Origin: Deltaproteobacteria bacterium
GTDB lineage: Bacteria > Myxococcota_A > UBA9042 > PHBI01
Direction: 5' to 3'
DNA: 64,000 bases
Assembly: GCA_020632715.1 (NCBI GenBank)
Contig: JACKFA010000011.1
Coordinates: 248,001 to 312,000 of the forward strand
The position numbers and the translations under genes were made by a program. Positions 53,743 to 62,435 of this stretch are shown here, piece by piece. Position 1 is the first letter of the stretch. The number at the start of each line of letters is the position of its first letter. The notes beneath the pieces are model-generated. The model saw only the letters and a list, made by a program, of their open reading frames with translations. It was not told the DNA's origin and searched no databases.

Positions 53743-54675
53743 GTGGAGCTGACATCCCTGCTGGTGGCGACGGACCTCTCGCCGCGCTCGATCCGGGTGG
53801 CGACCTTCGCGGGCCTCCTCGCCCAGCGCCTCGACATCCCGGCGACCTACGTCCACGTCGACGAGCTGGCGACGGTCTCGATCCACGACTCCGCCGAGGC
53901 GCGCGAGTACCTCGACCACATCGTGTCGCTGCGCGAGCAGGGGCTCCGCAGCCTCGCCGAGGCGCTCTCGCGGGCCGGCCTCGACGCCCCGGACGTGCAG
54001 GTCCTTCAGGGCCGGGCGCGCGACGTCCTCGTGCCGTACGCCACCGACAACGGGCTCGGCGCCATCGCGATCGCGCAGCGCTCTAGCGAGGCCCTCGACC
54101 AGCACCTGCTCGGCTCGACATCGCGGCGCGTGTTGAAGGCGGCGACGATGCCGGTCATCGCGATCCCGCCGGAGGTGACGCTGCCGACGGCGCGGCCGGT
54201 GGACTTCGGCCCGGTGGTGGCCCCGGTGGACCTCGACGAGAGCGCGACGCACGCGATCCGCGCGGCGCGCGACTGGGCGCGGAAGCTCGAGGCGGCGCTC
54301 TACGTGGTGCACGCGCTCGACTTCCCGAACATGGCCGACTACCTGAAGGCCGACGCGAACGACCTCCTGCGCCGCGTGGGGTGGAGGATGCGCCTCCAGG
54401 CGGTGGCGCGGCTCGCGGAGCTCGCGAGCCCGGTGGGCATCGACCGCGAGCACCAGCTCGTGGTGGACGGCGCGTCGCCGGCGGAGGCGGTGGAGGCGCA
54501 GGCCGAGAAGCTGGGCGCCGGCTTCTACGTGGTCCCCGCGACGGGCAAGGGCACGATCGCGCGCTTCTTCCTGGGGAGCACCTCGAACCGCCTCGTGAAG
54601 CTCGCGAGGCGCCCGGTCCTGGTGCTGCCGAGGAGCTGGCTCGACGAGAGGGAGGAGGCGACGGCCGCGCCCTAG
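53743..54675 (+). CDS. Tandem-domain universal stress protein
   Basis: A 310-aa protein with two Usp domains. Domain 1 (about 1-145) starts M-E-L-T-S-L-L-V-A-T-D-L-S and ends L-L-G-S-T-S-R-R-V-L-K; domain 2 (about 155-300) ends F-F-L-G-S-T-S-N-R-L-V-K. Both keep the G-S-T part, but the first glycines of the ATP motif are altered, so ATP binding is uncertain. A GTG start at 53743 follows AGGAGGAGC. It is divergent from the Usp-NtrC operon across a 226-bp spacer with two palindromes and, on this side, a weak -24/-12 box. It may store or signal energy state. Confidence 0.9.
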   Translation: MELTSLLVATDLSPRSIRVATFAGLLAQRLDIPATYVHVDELATVSIHDSAEAREYLDHIVSLREQGLRSLAEALSRAGLDAPDVQVLQGRARDVLVPYATDNGLGAIAIAQRSSEALDQHLLGSTSRRVLKAATMPVIAIPPEVTLPTARPVDFGPVVAPVDLDESATHAIRAARDWARKLEAALYVVHALDFPNMADYLKADANDLLRRVGWRMRLQAVARLAELASPVGIDREHQLVVDGASPAEAVEAQAEKLGAGFYVVPATGKGTIARFFLGSTSNRLVKLARRPVLVLPRSWLDEREEATAAP

Positions 54676-54735
54676 CAGCGCTCCCCTCCGCGCGTCGGCG
54701 CGCGATCAGGCCCGCGGGCCGGTCACTCCACTGCC

Positions 54736-55192
54736 CCCTCCGTGCCGCCGTGCCTCCGTGGTTCCCCCAAAGAATCAGCGAGTTGCCCCGAACCACGCCC
54801 TCCAGGAACGCAGGGCCAATCCAGGAGTAGAGCGAGGCCGCGCCCTCTCCCTCCTCCCTCCGTGTCTCCGTGGTTACCGAACGGATTCAGCACGTTACGG
54901 TGGCGGGAGCGCAGCGGCCGCGTCCCGCGCTCTCCCCTGCCCTCTCCCTCCGCCCTCCGTGTCTCCGTGTCTCCGTGGTTACCGAACGGATTCAACACGT
55001 TACCGGTAGCGGGAGCGGAGCGGCCCTCTCCCTCCTACCTCCGTGTCTCCGTGTCTCCGTGGTTACCGAACGGATTCAACACGTTACCGGTAGCGGGAGC
55101 GCAGCGGCCGCGCCCCGCGCTCTCCCGCCCTCTCCCTCCTCCCTCCGTGTCTCCGTGTCTCCGTGGTTACCGAAAGGAATCGCCACGTTACC
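54736..55192. repeat. Direct array of CTCCGTGTCTCCGTGGTTACC units
   Basis: Four imperfect units of 84-105 bp, anchored by GTGGTTACCGAA at about 54870, 54975, 55059 and 55162, plus a partial unit at 54736. Between anchors runs ACGGATTCAACACGTTACCGGTAGCGGGAGC-like DNA (given here as parts). The core words match those at 47437-47792. The array is non-coding and lies between convergent genes. Confidence 0.85.
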
Positions 55193-55210
55193 CGGAATCC
55201 AAGCCCGGAG

Positions 55211-55609
55211 TCAGAGCTTGCCGATCGCCGCCCGGAGCACGTCCACGTAGCTCACGAGCCCGACGAGCTCGTCGCCCGTGACGACGGGCACGGCGCCGAC
55301 GCGGTTGTCGATCATCACCTCGATGACCTCGTCGATGTCGGTCTCGGGCCCCACGGACACGGGGTTCCCGGTCATGAGCTCCGTGACCCGCACGTCGAGC
55401 TGGTGCACGTCGATGACGCCCGGGTCGTCGGGGTCCGGCAGGAACACGCCGCGCAGGTCCCGGTCGCTCAGGATCCCGATGAGCGTGCGATCACGCACCA
55501 CGGGCAGGTGTCGGATGTCGTTGCCGTACATGAGCTCGAGGGCGTCGCCGATCGTCGCGTTCCGCGTCGTGGTGATGACGTCCTCGGTCATGATGTCGAG
55601 CGCGCGCAT
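55211..55609 (-). CDS. CBS-domain pair protein
   Basis: A 132-aa protein made of two CBS motifs: M-T-E-D-V-I-T-T near the start with L-P-V-V-R-D-R, and M-T-G-N-P-V-S-V with A-V-P-V-V-T-G-D-E-L near the end. CBS pairs bind adenosine nucleotides and report the energy charge. It is encoded 53 bp downstream of a Usp gene, probably in one transcript, with GGAGG 5 nt before ATG. An adenylate sensor next to ATP-binding stress proteins is a sensible functional pair. No output domain is fused to it. Confidence 0.92.
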   Translation of the reverse strand: MRALDIMTEDVITTTRNATIGDALELMYGNDIRHLPVVRDRTLIGILSDRDLRGVFLPDPDDPGVIDVHQLDVRVTELMTGNPVSVGPETDIDEVIEVMIDNRVGAVPVVTGDELVGLVSYVDVLRAAIGKL

Positions 55610-55662
55610 GGTGGCCTCCGGGGGGTCGACGAGGTGGCGCGGGCGCTGGGCGGCGTACCGGC

Positions 55663-56142
55663 TCAGGTCCGCAGGAAGGGGTAGCCCTCGGGCTTCACGG
55701 TCATCACGGAGCAGTTGGCGCGCCGCGACACGCGCTCGGCCGTCGAGCCGAGGATCTGGTCGCGGAGGCCCGTGCGGCCGTGCGTCCCGATGACGATGAG
55801 GTCGGCGCCGATCTCGTCGGCGACCTCGAGGATCCGCGCGTCCGGGGCGCCCGTCGCGACCCGCACCTCGATGTCCTTCGCGGCGAGCCCCTTCGAGTCG
55901 CCCTCGGCCATGAAGCGCGTGAGGCGCTCGCTCGCCGCCCGCGTGACGCGCGCCTCGGCCGTGGCGAGGCTCTCGCCGACGTGGTCCATCAGCTCCGCGG
56001 AGAAGTCGGACTGGCTCACGTCACCCGCGGCGTGGAGGCAGATGACCTGCGCGTCGAAGGTGTCGGCGAGCCGCAGGCCGACGTCGAGCGCGCGGCGGCT
56101 GCAGTCGGAGAAATCGGTCGGGATCAGGATCTTGCGGAACAT
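55663..56142 (-). CDS. Universal stress protein (ATP-binding type), second operon
   Basis: A 159-aa Usp starting M-F-R-K-I-L-I-P-T-D-F-S-D with the ATP motif G-T-H-G-R-T-G-L-R-D-Q-I-L-G-S-T. It leads the Usp-CBS operon. ATG at 56142 was chosen because the Usp fold begins there and a GGAG box lies upstream. A near-perfect -24/-12 promoter (56183-56198) and a TGTG-N8-CACA palindrome (56262-56277) lie upstream, like those at the other Usp operon. Coordinate control with that operon is therefore likely. Confidence 0.93.
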   Translation of the reverse strand: MFRKILIPTDFSDCSRRALDVGLRLADTFDAQVICLHAAGDVSQSDFSAELMDHVGESLATAEARVTRAASERLTRFMAEGDSKGLAAKDIEVRVATGAPDARILEVADEIGADLIVIGTHGRTGLRDQILGSTAERVSRRANCSVMTVKPEGYPFLRT

Positions 56143-56182
56143 GACTGGCTCCAGCGGGGCGTGTGGATGTGCCGATGTACTT

Positions 56183-56198
56183 AGCACGGCCCGTGCCA
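56183..56198 (-). promoter_or_regulatory. Sigma-54 (-24/-12) promoter for Usp-CBS operon
   Basis: The minus strand reads TGGCACGGGCCGTGCT, a full -24 box and GTGC in place of TTGC. The start would be near 56172, leaving about 30 nt of leader. The palindrome at 56262-56277 is centred 97 bp upstream. Confidence 0.6.
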
Positions 56199-56261
56199 GC
56201 CGCAGGGAGCGCGCGCGGCGCGCTGGGACGCCCACTTGCGGGCCCCCCCTTCCCGCGAGCC

Positions 56262-56277
56262 TGTGCCAAATGACACA
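56262..56277. promoter_or_regulatory. TGTG-N8-CACA palindrome (third copy)
   Basis: TGTGCCAAATGACACA shares the outer TGTGCC and CACA with the sites between the divergent Usp genes. It lies 97 bp upstream of the predicted Usp-CBS transcription start and 92 bp before the VWA gene ATG on the other strand. Confidence 0.58.
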
Positions 56278-56369
56278 CCCCGTGTCGGCCGTACTTTTTT
56301 CGTCTCCCGCAGATCCATCCGCGCCCCGGGCCGTCCCATTCGGGTCCCCATCGTCCGCCCGAGGTCCCC

Positions 56370-57797
56370 ATGGCACGCCTCCCCCTCCTGCTCGCCGTCG
56401 GCGCGCTCGCGCTCATCGGCTGCACCCGCACCGTCTACGTCGTCGACGACGGCCACGGGAACCTCCGCGAGATCGACCCGCCCGACGACCCCGCCGACCC
56501 CGACGAGCCCGAACTCGTCGCCGTCTCCGACGACGACGACCTCGTCATCGTCGACGTCGCCACCGAGAGCGACTACGTCCTCGTCGACGACGACGCCACC
56601 GTCTACGTCCTCGTGGACGTCACCGGCCGCGACGACGCCCCCGTCGAGCGCGCCCCCGTCACCGTCGCCCTCGTCGTCGACCGCTCGGGCTCCATGGAGG
56701 GCCCGAAGATGGACGCCGCCCGCGCCGCCGCCGCCTCGCTCGTCGACGAGCTCGAGGACGGCGACGCCGTCACGCTCGTGAGCTACGCCTCCGACGCGAC
56801 CCTCGAGGTCCCGCTCACCCGCCTCGACCGCCGCGGCCGCGCGGCCCTCCTCCGCGCCATCGAGCGCCTCACCGCCGTCGGCGGCACCGACCTCGGCGGC
56901 GGCCTCGCCCTCGGCGCCTCCGAGGTCGTCCGCGGCCACCGCCCGAGCGACCTCGCCCGCGTGATCCTGATCTCCGACGGCCGCCCGACCGTCGGCGAGA
57001 GCGATCCCAACGCGCTCGTCGACCTCGCCGATCGCTGGTTCGACGAGGGCGTCTCCGTCACCACGATGGGCGTCGGCTACGACTACAACGAGGATCTCAT
57101 GACCTCGCTCGCGGTCTACGGCGGCGGCAACTACTACTACGTCGAGGATCCGCGCGACATGGTCTCGACCCTCGACCGCGAGGTCCGCGGCATCGGCCAC
57201 ACCGTCGCGCGCGACGTCACCCTCTCCCTCGCCCTCGCCCCCGGCGTCGAGGTGCGCGAGGTCTTCGGCTACCGCCACGAGCAGCGCGGGCGCGAGGTCC
57301 GCGTCCCCATGAGCGCGCTCGCCGCCGGCGCCACCCGCCGCGTCCTCGTCGCGCTCTCGGTCCCCCCGCGCGAGCGCGGCGCGGCCCCCCTCTTCGACGC
57401 CCAGGTCGCCTACCGCGGCCCCGACGAGCGCGCGCGCCGCGTCGATCTCCCCGGCAAGAAGGTCTCGTTCACGCGCGATCCGCGCCTCGTCGCCCGCACC
57501 GAGCGGCGCCCCGTCGTCGAGAAGGTCGAGCGCGTGCGCAACGCCGTCCTCCGCGAGCAGGTCATGGCGCGCCTCGATCGCGGCGATCGCGCCGCCGCCG
57601 AGGCCCTCGTCGCCCGCCGCCTCGAGGAGAGCCGCCGCGCCAGCGCCCGCGTGGGCGGCGCCGTCCTCGCGAAGGAGGCCGACGAGGTCGAGGCGCTCTC
57701 CGACAAGGTGCGCGCCGCGCCGGCCCCCGCGACCGACGCCTACCGCCACCTCAGAAAGTCGGAGAAGGCCCGCGCCTTCGACGCCCTCATGTACTGA
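56370..57797 (+). CDS. VWA-domain lipoprotein
   Basis: A 475-aa lipoprotein with lipobox L-I-G-C near residue 18 and a strongly acidic linker (about 25-75). A VWA domain (about 95-290) shows the MIDAS motif D-R-S-G-S-M near 108 and S-D-G-R-P-T later. A second beta-domain follows, then a helical C-terminus to D-A-L-M-Y. VWA domains bind metal and partner proteins. The acidic linker could bind cations. No operon partner on the same strand is certain; the next gene starts 113 bp downstream with its own promoter-like boxes. Confidence 0.88.
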   Translation: MARLPLLLAVGALALIGCTRTVYVVDDGHGNLREIDPPDDPADPDEPELVAVSDDDDLVIVDVATESDYVLVDDDATVYVLVDVTGRDDAPVERAPVTVALVVDRSGSMEGPKMDAARAAAASLVDELEDGDAVTLVSYASDATLEVPLTRLDRRGRAALLRAIERLTAVGGTDLGGGLALGASEVVRGHRPSDLARVILISDGRPTVGESDPNALVDLADRWFDEGVSVTTMGVGYDYNEDLMTSLAVYGGGNYYYVEDPRDMVSTLDREVRGIGHTVARDVTLSLALAPGVEVREVFGYRHEQRGREVRVPMSALAAGATRRVLVALSVPPRERGAAPLFDAQVAYRGPDERARRVDLPGKKVSFTRDPRLVARTERRPVVEKVERVRNAVLREQVMARLDRGDRAAAEALVARRLEESRRASARVGGAVLAKEADEVEALSDKVRAAPAPATDAYRHLRKSEKARAFDALMY

Positions 57798-57846
57798 CGG
57801 GCGCCCCGCGCCCCCCTCGGGCGGCCCCCTCGGTGGCCAGTTGGCG

Positions 57847-57876
57847 TTGTCGCGTCGGCCGGTTCTGGGATAGGGT
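57847..57876 (+). promoter_or_regulatory. Sigma-70-like promoter
   Basis: TTGTCG (57847) and TAGGGT (57871) separated by 18 bp, 34 bp before the ATG of the small lipoprotein gene. The match is moderate. Confidence 0.35.
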
Positions 57877-57910
57877 GCGGGTCGTCCATCCGAACCCGGG
57901 AGAGTCCCCC

Positions 57911-58393
57911 ATGCGCCGTCTCGCGCTCGCCTTCTCGTTGGCCCTGTTCGTGCTCCTCGCGGGCGTCGCGACCTCGGGCTGCAAGGACATCCAGCGCCTC
58001 CTGCCGGCGAAGACGATCGAGGACCCGGACAAGGACAGCCCCGAGTACGTCGTGCAGCAGATCATCAAGGCCGCGATGAACGACGACTTCGAGGTCGCCT
58101 GGAAGCAGTTCCGGCCGTGGCTCCACAGCCAGCAGCTCCAGACCCACGCGAGCGAGCTGAACTGGAAGCAGTTCAACTTCAACGCGATGCACCGCAACGT
58201 GAAGCGCCTCTACCTCGAGGACCCGACGAAGCCCGTCTTCAAGGTCGACTACACCGAGGAGATCAAGGACGACCAGGAGATCAAGGTCTTCGTCGTCAAC
58301 ATGGCCTCGGACATGCCGACGCCCGTGCTCCTCACGCGCGACCCCGCCGCGAACAACGAGTGGCGCGTCCGCCAGTGCTCGCTCGGCCTGTGA
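57911..58393 (+). CDS. Small lipoprotein of unknown function
   Basis: A 160-aa lipoprotein: signal ending A-T-S-G-C near residue 24, then about 135 residues of mixed helix/strand. S-P-E-Y-V-V-Q-Q-I-I-K-A-A-M-N-D-D-F near residue 48 resembles the start of NTF2-like or DUF4878-type lipoproteins. GGGAGA lies 8 nt before the ATG. A hairpin at 58398 separates it from the convergent esterase operon. The function is unknown. Confidence 0.8.
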   Translation: MRRLALAFSLALFVLLAGVATSGCKDIQRLLPAKTIEDPDKDSPEYVVQQIIKAAMNDDFEVAWKQFRPWLHSQQLQTHASELNWKQFNFNAMHRNVKRLYLEDPTKPVFKVDYTEEIKDDQEIKVFVVNMASDMPTPVLLTRDPAANNEWRVRQCSLGL

Positions 58394-58397
58394 CCCG

Positions 58398-58435
58398 CTG
58401 AGCGCCGCGACGTGCGCTCGCCCGTCGCGCCTCAG
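58398..58435. terminator. Hairpin between convergent genes
   Basis: CTGAG-CGC-CGCGACG (58398-58412) and CGTCGCG-CCTCAG (58423-58435) form an imperfect stem; its right arm includes the stop codon of the gene on the minus strand. It probably ends transcripts from both sides. Confidence 0.45.
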
Positions 58436-59448
58436 CCGCCGTAGGACAGCGCGAGGTCCACGTAGAAGCGCGCCTTCGCGGCCGCGTCGACCTCGCCCTC
58501 CTCGCGCTCCGCGACCAGCTGGATCGCGCGCCGGATCGCCGCGAGGCGCTTGAAGATCGGCGTCACGTAGCGGAGCGTGCGATCCTGGGTCAGCCCGGCG
58601 TAGAGGTCGAGCACCTCCTCGGCGAGATCGCGCCGGCCGGCGGCGTCGAGCTCCATCCCGAGCGCCCCGAGCTCCTCGGCCGTGTCCATCCAGTGCAGCT
58701 CGTCGCGGGCCTCCGAGGGGTCGATCAACGCGGCGGCGCCGCCGTCCTCGAGGTAGAGGTGCTCGAGCCGCACGTCGCCGTGGGCGTGCCGGATCCGGCC
58801 CTCCGTGATCCGGTGCACGAAGTGCCCCTCGCAGGCCGCGAGCCACTCCCCCGTCTCGCCGGCGAGGCGCGCGTGCTCGTCCGCCGTGAGCGGCGCGTCC
58901 GGGGCCGTCGCGAGCGAGGTCAGCGCGCGCTCCCAGCGCTCGGCGTTGCGCTCGGGGCGGCCGTAGCCGTCGTCGTGCGCGCGGTGGAGCGGCGAGCCCT
59001 CGTGGAAGTCCGCGAGCAGCGCGGCGATCGGGCGCAGCGTCTCGGCGGTCGTCGCCGGATCGACCACGAGCGCGTCGAGGCGACCTTCGTCCGGCAGGCG
59101 CCGCATCGCGACGAGCGGCTCGCCGCCGAGCACGCCCGGGACGATCTCGTAGCGCTCCCCGTCGTACTGGAGCGAGCAGTCCGCGAGGTAGACCGAGGGC
59201 GACGCGCGCCGCCCGATCCAGAGCTCCTGCTCCGCGCCGTAGACCCGCAGCGAGCGCGTCGTCTGGTCGACGCCGAGCACCTGCCGCGGGCGCCGGAGCT
59301 TCAGCACCGTCCCGTGCGGCAGGAAGAGCACGAGCGACTTCGGCGTCAAGAGCGCCCCCGCCACCCCCACCGGCCCGCGCTGGCCGTGGACGCGCCCCTC
59401 GCGGAAGGCGTCGAGGATCCCCTGCGTCGTGAGCGCGCTCTCGCTCAT
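58432..59448 (-). CDS. APH-like kinase domain protein
   Basis: A 338-aa protein. The second half has an aminoglycoside-phosphotransferase-like core: H-A-H-G-D-V-R-L-E-H-L-Y-L (Brenner-like HGD loop, near residue 220; the usual N is replaced by H or Y), then A-L-I-D-P-S-E-A-R in the place of the metal-binding D-x-x-D/E. The Gly-rich loop is weak. This fits the small-molecule kinase branch, as in AAA_33/APH bifunctional proteins. ATG overlaps the stop of the upstream esterase gene by ATGA, so translation is coupled. The substrate is unknown. Confidence 0.75.
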   Translation of the reverse strand: MSESALTTQGILDAFREGRVHGQRGPVGVAGALLTPKSLVLFLPHGTVLKLRRPRQVLGVDQTTRSLRVYGAEQELWIGRRASPSVYLADCSLQYDGERYEIVPGVLGGEPLVAMRRLPDEGRLDALVVDPATTAETLRPIAALLADFHEGSPLHRAHDDGYGRPERNAERWERALTSLATAPDAPLTADEHARLAGETGEWLAACEGHFVHRITEGRIRHAHGDVRLEHLYLEDGGAAALIDPSEARDELHWMDTAEELGALGMELDAAGRRDLAEEVLDLYAGLTQDRTLRYVTPIFKRLAAIRRAIQLVAEREEGEVDAAAKARFYVDLALSYGG

Positions 59449-62435
59449 GGGAGCCCCCAGCGCTCGTCGTAGAAGCCCGCGGCGAGCACCTGGCGCTTGC
59501 CGAGGAAGTAGTCCCACCAGGTCGCGCGCATCCCGTCGTCGTAGATGAGCCAGTCGGGCGCCCACTCCGGCAGGTAGCGCGCCGAGAGCGTCCCCTCGGG
59601 GCCGACGCCCGCGTGCAGCACGATCACCTGCCCGGGGTCGAAGGGGCTCGGGAAGACCGTGCTGATCCCGACCCCGTCCCCCGCGTAGCGCTTGCCGCCG
59701 AAGACCAGCGCCCCGGGCTCGAACGTGACCGGCAGGCGGTCGGCGATCTCGCGCACCACGCGGTTCCCGCGCGGGCCGCCCACGAGGACCACGCCGCGCC
59801 CGCGCAGATCCTCGGGCGTCACCTCCGTGTCGGCCAGCATCGGCATCGCGAGCTCCGTCCACGGGTTGTAGCGCCGCACCGCCTCCGCCGTGAGCCGGTT
59901 CGCGTCGGCCTCGCCCGGATCGGACGCGCCCCAGACCACCACGAACGGCCCGTTCCACACGTCGCGGAGCGGCCCCTCGACCCCGTGGCGCTTGCGCCCG
60001 GTCGCGTCCGGCGGCGCGTCCGCGAGGCGCCAGCGCTTCCCGTCGCGCACGAGGTGCAGGTCGCTCGCGAGCCCGACCTCGCCCAGCGCCTGCCCGTCCA
60101 CCGAGAGTGAACGCCGTTCACTCGCGATCGGGGCGAGCTCCGCGGCGAGGATCGTGAAGGCGTCGGCGTTGTCGGTCGTGACGGCGAGGGTCTTGTCGCG
60201 GAGCTTCCCCTCGAGCTCGGCGAACGCGCCCTGCCTCTCGAGGTGGTCGAGCCGGAGCCAGTACGCGCTGTCCCAGCGGTAGCGCGCCGTCCGGAGGCGC
60301 GGCGTCTTCGCCGGGCGCGGGCGCTCCTGGCGGATCATCCACTTCACGACCTCGGTGTCCTCGAACGCGTGGTCCCAGATGTTGTGGCCCGCGTTCGGCA
60401 CCACCTCGAAGTCGACCGGGTAGCGGAGCTTCTTGTAGCGGTCGACCACCATCGCCGAGCGCTGCGGCTGGTCGTGGGCGCCGTGCACGATGCGGAGCGG
60501 CACGTAGCGCCCGTTCTCCGCGTAGTTCACGATGTTCTCGGCCGCGAGCATCACGTCCTCGAAGGGCCGCCGCTTCACCGCGCGCACCGTCCGGTACTCG
60601 GGCACGTTCGGGTAGCCGCAGAGCGGCGCCGCGGCGCTGAAGAGGTCGGGGTGGTGGAACGGGAGCCAGAACCCGACCGAGCCGCCGAGCGAGAAGCCCG
60701 TGAGCGAGACGCGGTCGTCGTCGACGCGGTAGGCGGCGCGCACCTCGTCGATGACGCGCAGCAGGTCGCGCTCCCCGGGCGGGCGGTGCCCCGCGTTGCC
60801 GTAGCCGTCGGGCGAGACGATGAGCGCGCCGACGTCGCGGAATTCGAAGTCCTCGCCGCGCCGCCAGGGGCCGGGGCCGGTCGGCTTCCCCGAGATGATG
60901 CGGGCCATCGCCTCGGGCGTGTAGAAGAGCCCGTGCGCGGCCACGATGAGCGGGACGGGGCGGTCCCTCCGGGCGTAGCTCGGCGGCACGAGCAGCACGT
61001 AGGGCTGGAGCGAGCCGTCGAGGTCGGAGCGGTAGGCGCGGACGACGACGCCCGTCCGGCCCTCGTAGGGATCGGCGCCGCCGCGCGCGGTCGCGAGGAG
61101 GGCCTCGAGCGTGTCGAGGCGCTCGCGGATGACGGCGTCCGGGATGTCGTCGCCGCCGAGGTCGGCGGCGAGGCGCTCGACGGCGTAGGCGAGGCTGTCC
61201 CGCGTGCCGGCGGCGAAGGTCGCGGGGAGCTTCTCGACGGCCTCGCGCGCCGTGAGGAAGCGGTCGCGGAGGGCGGGCGCCGCGGCGAGCTTCCGGCGCT
61301 CGCAGACGTCGCCGTCGATGGCGAGCTTCGCGACGTCGCCGTCCTTCGCGCGCGCCGGGAAGGCGACCTCGCCGCCGAGCGCGAGCGCGACCGTGTCGAC
61401 GGCCCCCTCGGAGAGCGTCGCGTCCCCCTGCGACCAGCGCCAGCGGTGCGCGCCGGGCGGCAGCAGCGTCGCCGCCGTGGCCTTCGCCGTGAGCGCGTAG
61501 CCGCCGGGGATGGGCTCCTGGTCGACCACGAGCGCGAGCGCGCTGCAGAGGCCCGCGTGCTCGACCGCGCGCGACGGCGCGAGCGCCCACGCGAGGCCCG
61601 GGACCGGCAGGTTGTCGCGCCCGCGGAAGCGGAACGAGAACGCGAGCTCGGTCGACGGGAGCTGCTCGAGGCGCACGACGACGTCGTTCCAGCCGGCGCG
61701 GAGCGCGACGGGGACGCGCTCGTGGTCGGGGAGGAGGCGGTCGTCGCTCTCGCGGTCGTAGACCGTGGCGCCGCCGACCAGGATCGTGGCCTTGCCGGTG
61801 ACGCCGGTCTTCAGGACCACGTCGAGGTCGCGCGGGGCGTGGACGCGCGCCGTGAGGACGTAGATGGCCGCGGCCACGCCGCGCTTCGAGCGGCCGCCGG
61901 GGGCGAGCTGGACGACGTCGCCGCCGAAGGTGCGCGGGGCGAGCTCGCCCTCGAGGGCGGCCGCGAGGCGGTCGGGGCGCTTCTCCTTACGCGCCTTGCC
62001 GGTGACGATGGCGACGAGCCAGCGGTGGGCGTAGCCGCGCGCGGACTCGCGCCAGGCGCCGCGCAGGTCGGCGTCGGGGCAGCTGTCGTCGCGCGCGCAG
62101 GCGGGCCACCACGCGGGGAACGCGGGCGCGGCGGGCTCTGCGGGCGCGGGGGGCGCCGGGGGCGGCCGTCGCCATGGGAGCCGAGGTCGGCCGGGCCCTG
62201 CGGGGCGGGCTCGCGGCGACGGGCAGGATCCAGAGCGCGCCGAGGCCGGCGCCGTGAGCCGCGGGCGACGCGGCGACCACCGGCGCCGCGCGGGCGCGGG
62301 CGCGAGCGTCGGGGCAAGAGCAGGAGCAGGAGCAGGAGCGGGCGCGGGCGCGGGCGGGCCGTCGCCGCGACCGTCGCTCGTGCAGGCGCACGCGAGCGCG
62401 AGGGCGACGACGGGTGTCATGACGCGGCGCGTCAT
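59445..62435 (-). CDS. Lipoprotein with alpha/beta hydrolase (esterase/PHB-depolymerase-like) domain
   Basis: A 996-aa protein with lipoprotein-like signal (L-A-C-A-C near residues 14-18) and a Pro/Ala-rich linker. A jelly-roll-like region follows (about 180-270), then an alpha/beta hydrolase domain (about 480-690) with nucleophile G-F-S-L-G-G-S and the base H in N-A-G-H-N-I-W-D. The C-terminal 250 residues are a separate alpha/beta domain. It may cleave an ester or polyester outside the cytoplasm. The linker (about 62160-62290) reads better in another frame for 40 residues, so a pair of frameshifts is possible there. ATG at 62435; 62420 is an alternative. Confidence 0.75.
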   Translation of the reverse strand: MTRRVMTPVVALALACACTSDGRGDGPPAPAPAPAPAPALAPTLAPAPARRRWSPRRPRLTAPASARSGSCPSPRARPAGPGRPRLPWRRPPPAPPAPAEPAAPAFPAWWPACARDDSCPDADLRGAWRESARGYAHRWLVAIVTGKARKEKRPDRLAAALEGELAPRTFGGDVVQLAPGGRSKRGVAAAIYVLTARVHAPRDLDVVLKTGVTGKATILVGGATVYDRESDDRLLPDHERVPVALRAGWNDVVVRLEQLPSTELAFSFRFRGRDNLPVPGLAWALAPSRAVEHAGLCSALALVVDQEPIPGGYALTAKATAATLLPPGAHRWRWSQGDATLSEGAVDTVALALGGEVAFPARAKDGDVAKLAIDGDVCERRKLAAAPALRDRFLTAREAVEKLPATFAAGTRDSLAYAVERLAADLGGDDIPDAVIRERLDTLEALLATARGGADPYEGRTGVVVRAYRSDLDGSLQPYVLLVPPSYARRDRPVPLIVAAHGLFYTPEAMARIISGKPTGPGPWRRGEDFEFRDVGALIVSPDGYGNAGHRPPGERDLLRVIDEVRAAYRVDDDRVSLTGFSLGGSVGFWLPFHHPDLFSAAAPLCGYPNVPEYRTVRAVKRRPFEDVMLAAENIVNYAENGRYVPLRIVHGAHDQPQRSAMVVDRYKKLRYPVDFEVVPNAGHNIWDHAFEDTEVVKWMIRQERPRPAKTPRLRTARYRWDSAYWLRLDHLERQGAFAELEGKLRDKTLAVTTDNADAFTILAAELAPIASERRSLSVDGQALGEVGLASDLHLVRDGKRWRLADAPPDATGRKRHGVEGPLRDVWNGPFVVVWGASDPGEADANRLTAEAVRRYNPWTELAMPMLADTEVTPEDLRGRGVVLVGGPRGNRVVREIADRLPVTFEPGALVFGGKRYAGDGVGISTVFPSPFDPGQVIVLHAGVGPEGTLSARYLPEWAPDWLIYDDGMRATWWDYFLGKRQVLAAGFYDERWGLP

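Noticed and set aside
54736..55192. CRISPR array
   Set aside because: Units are 84-105 bp with partly conserved spacers and no cas genes; it is a degenerate tandem repeat.
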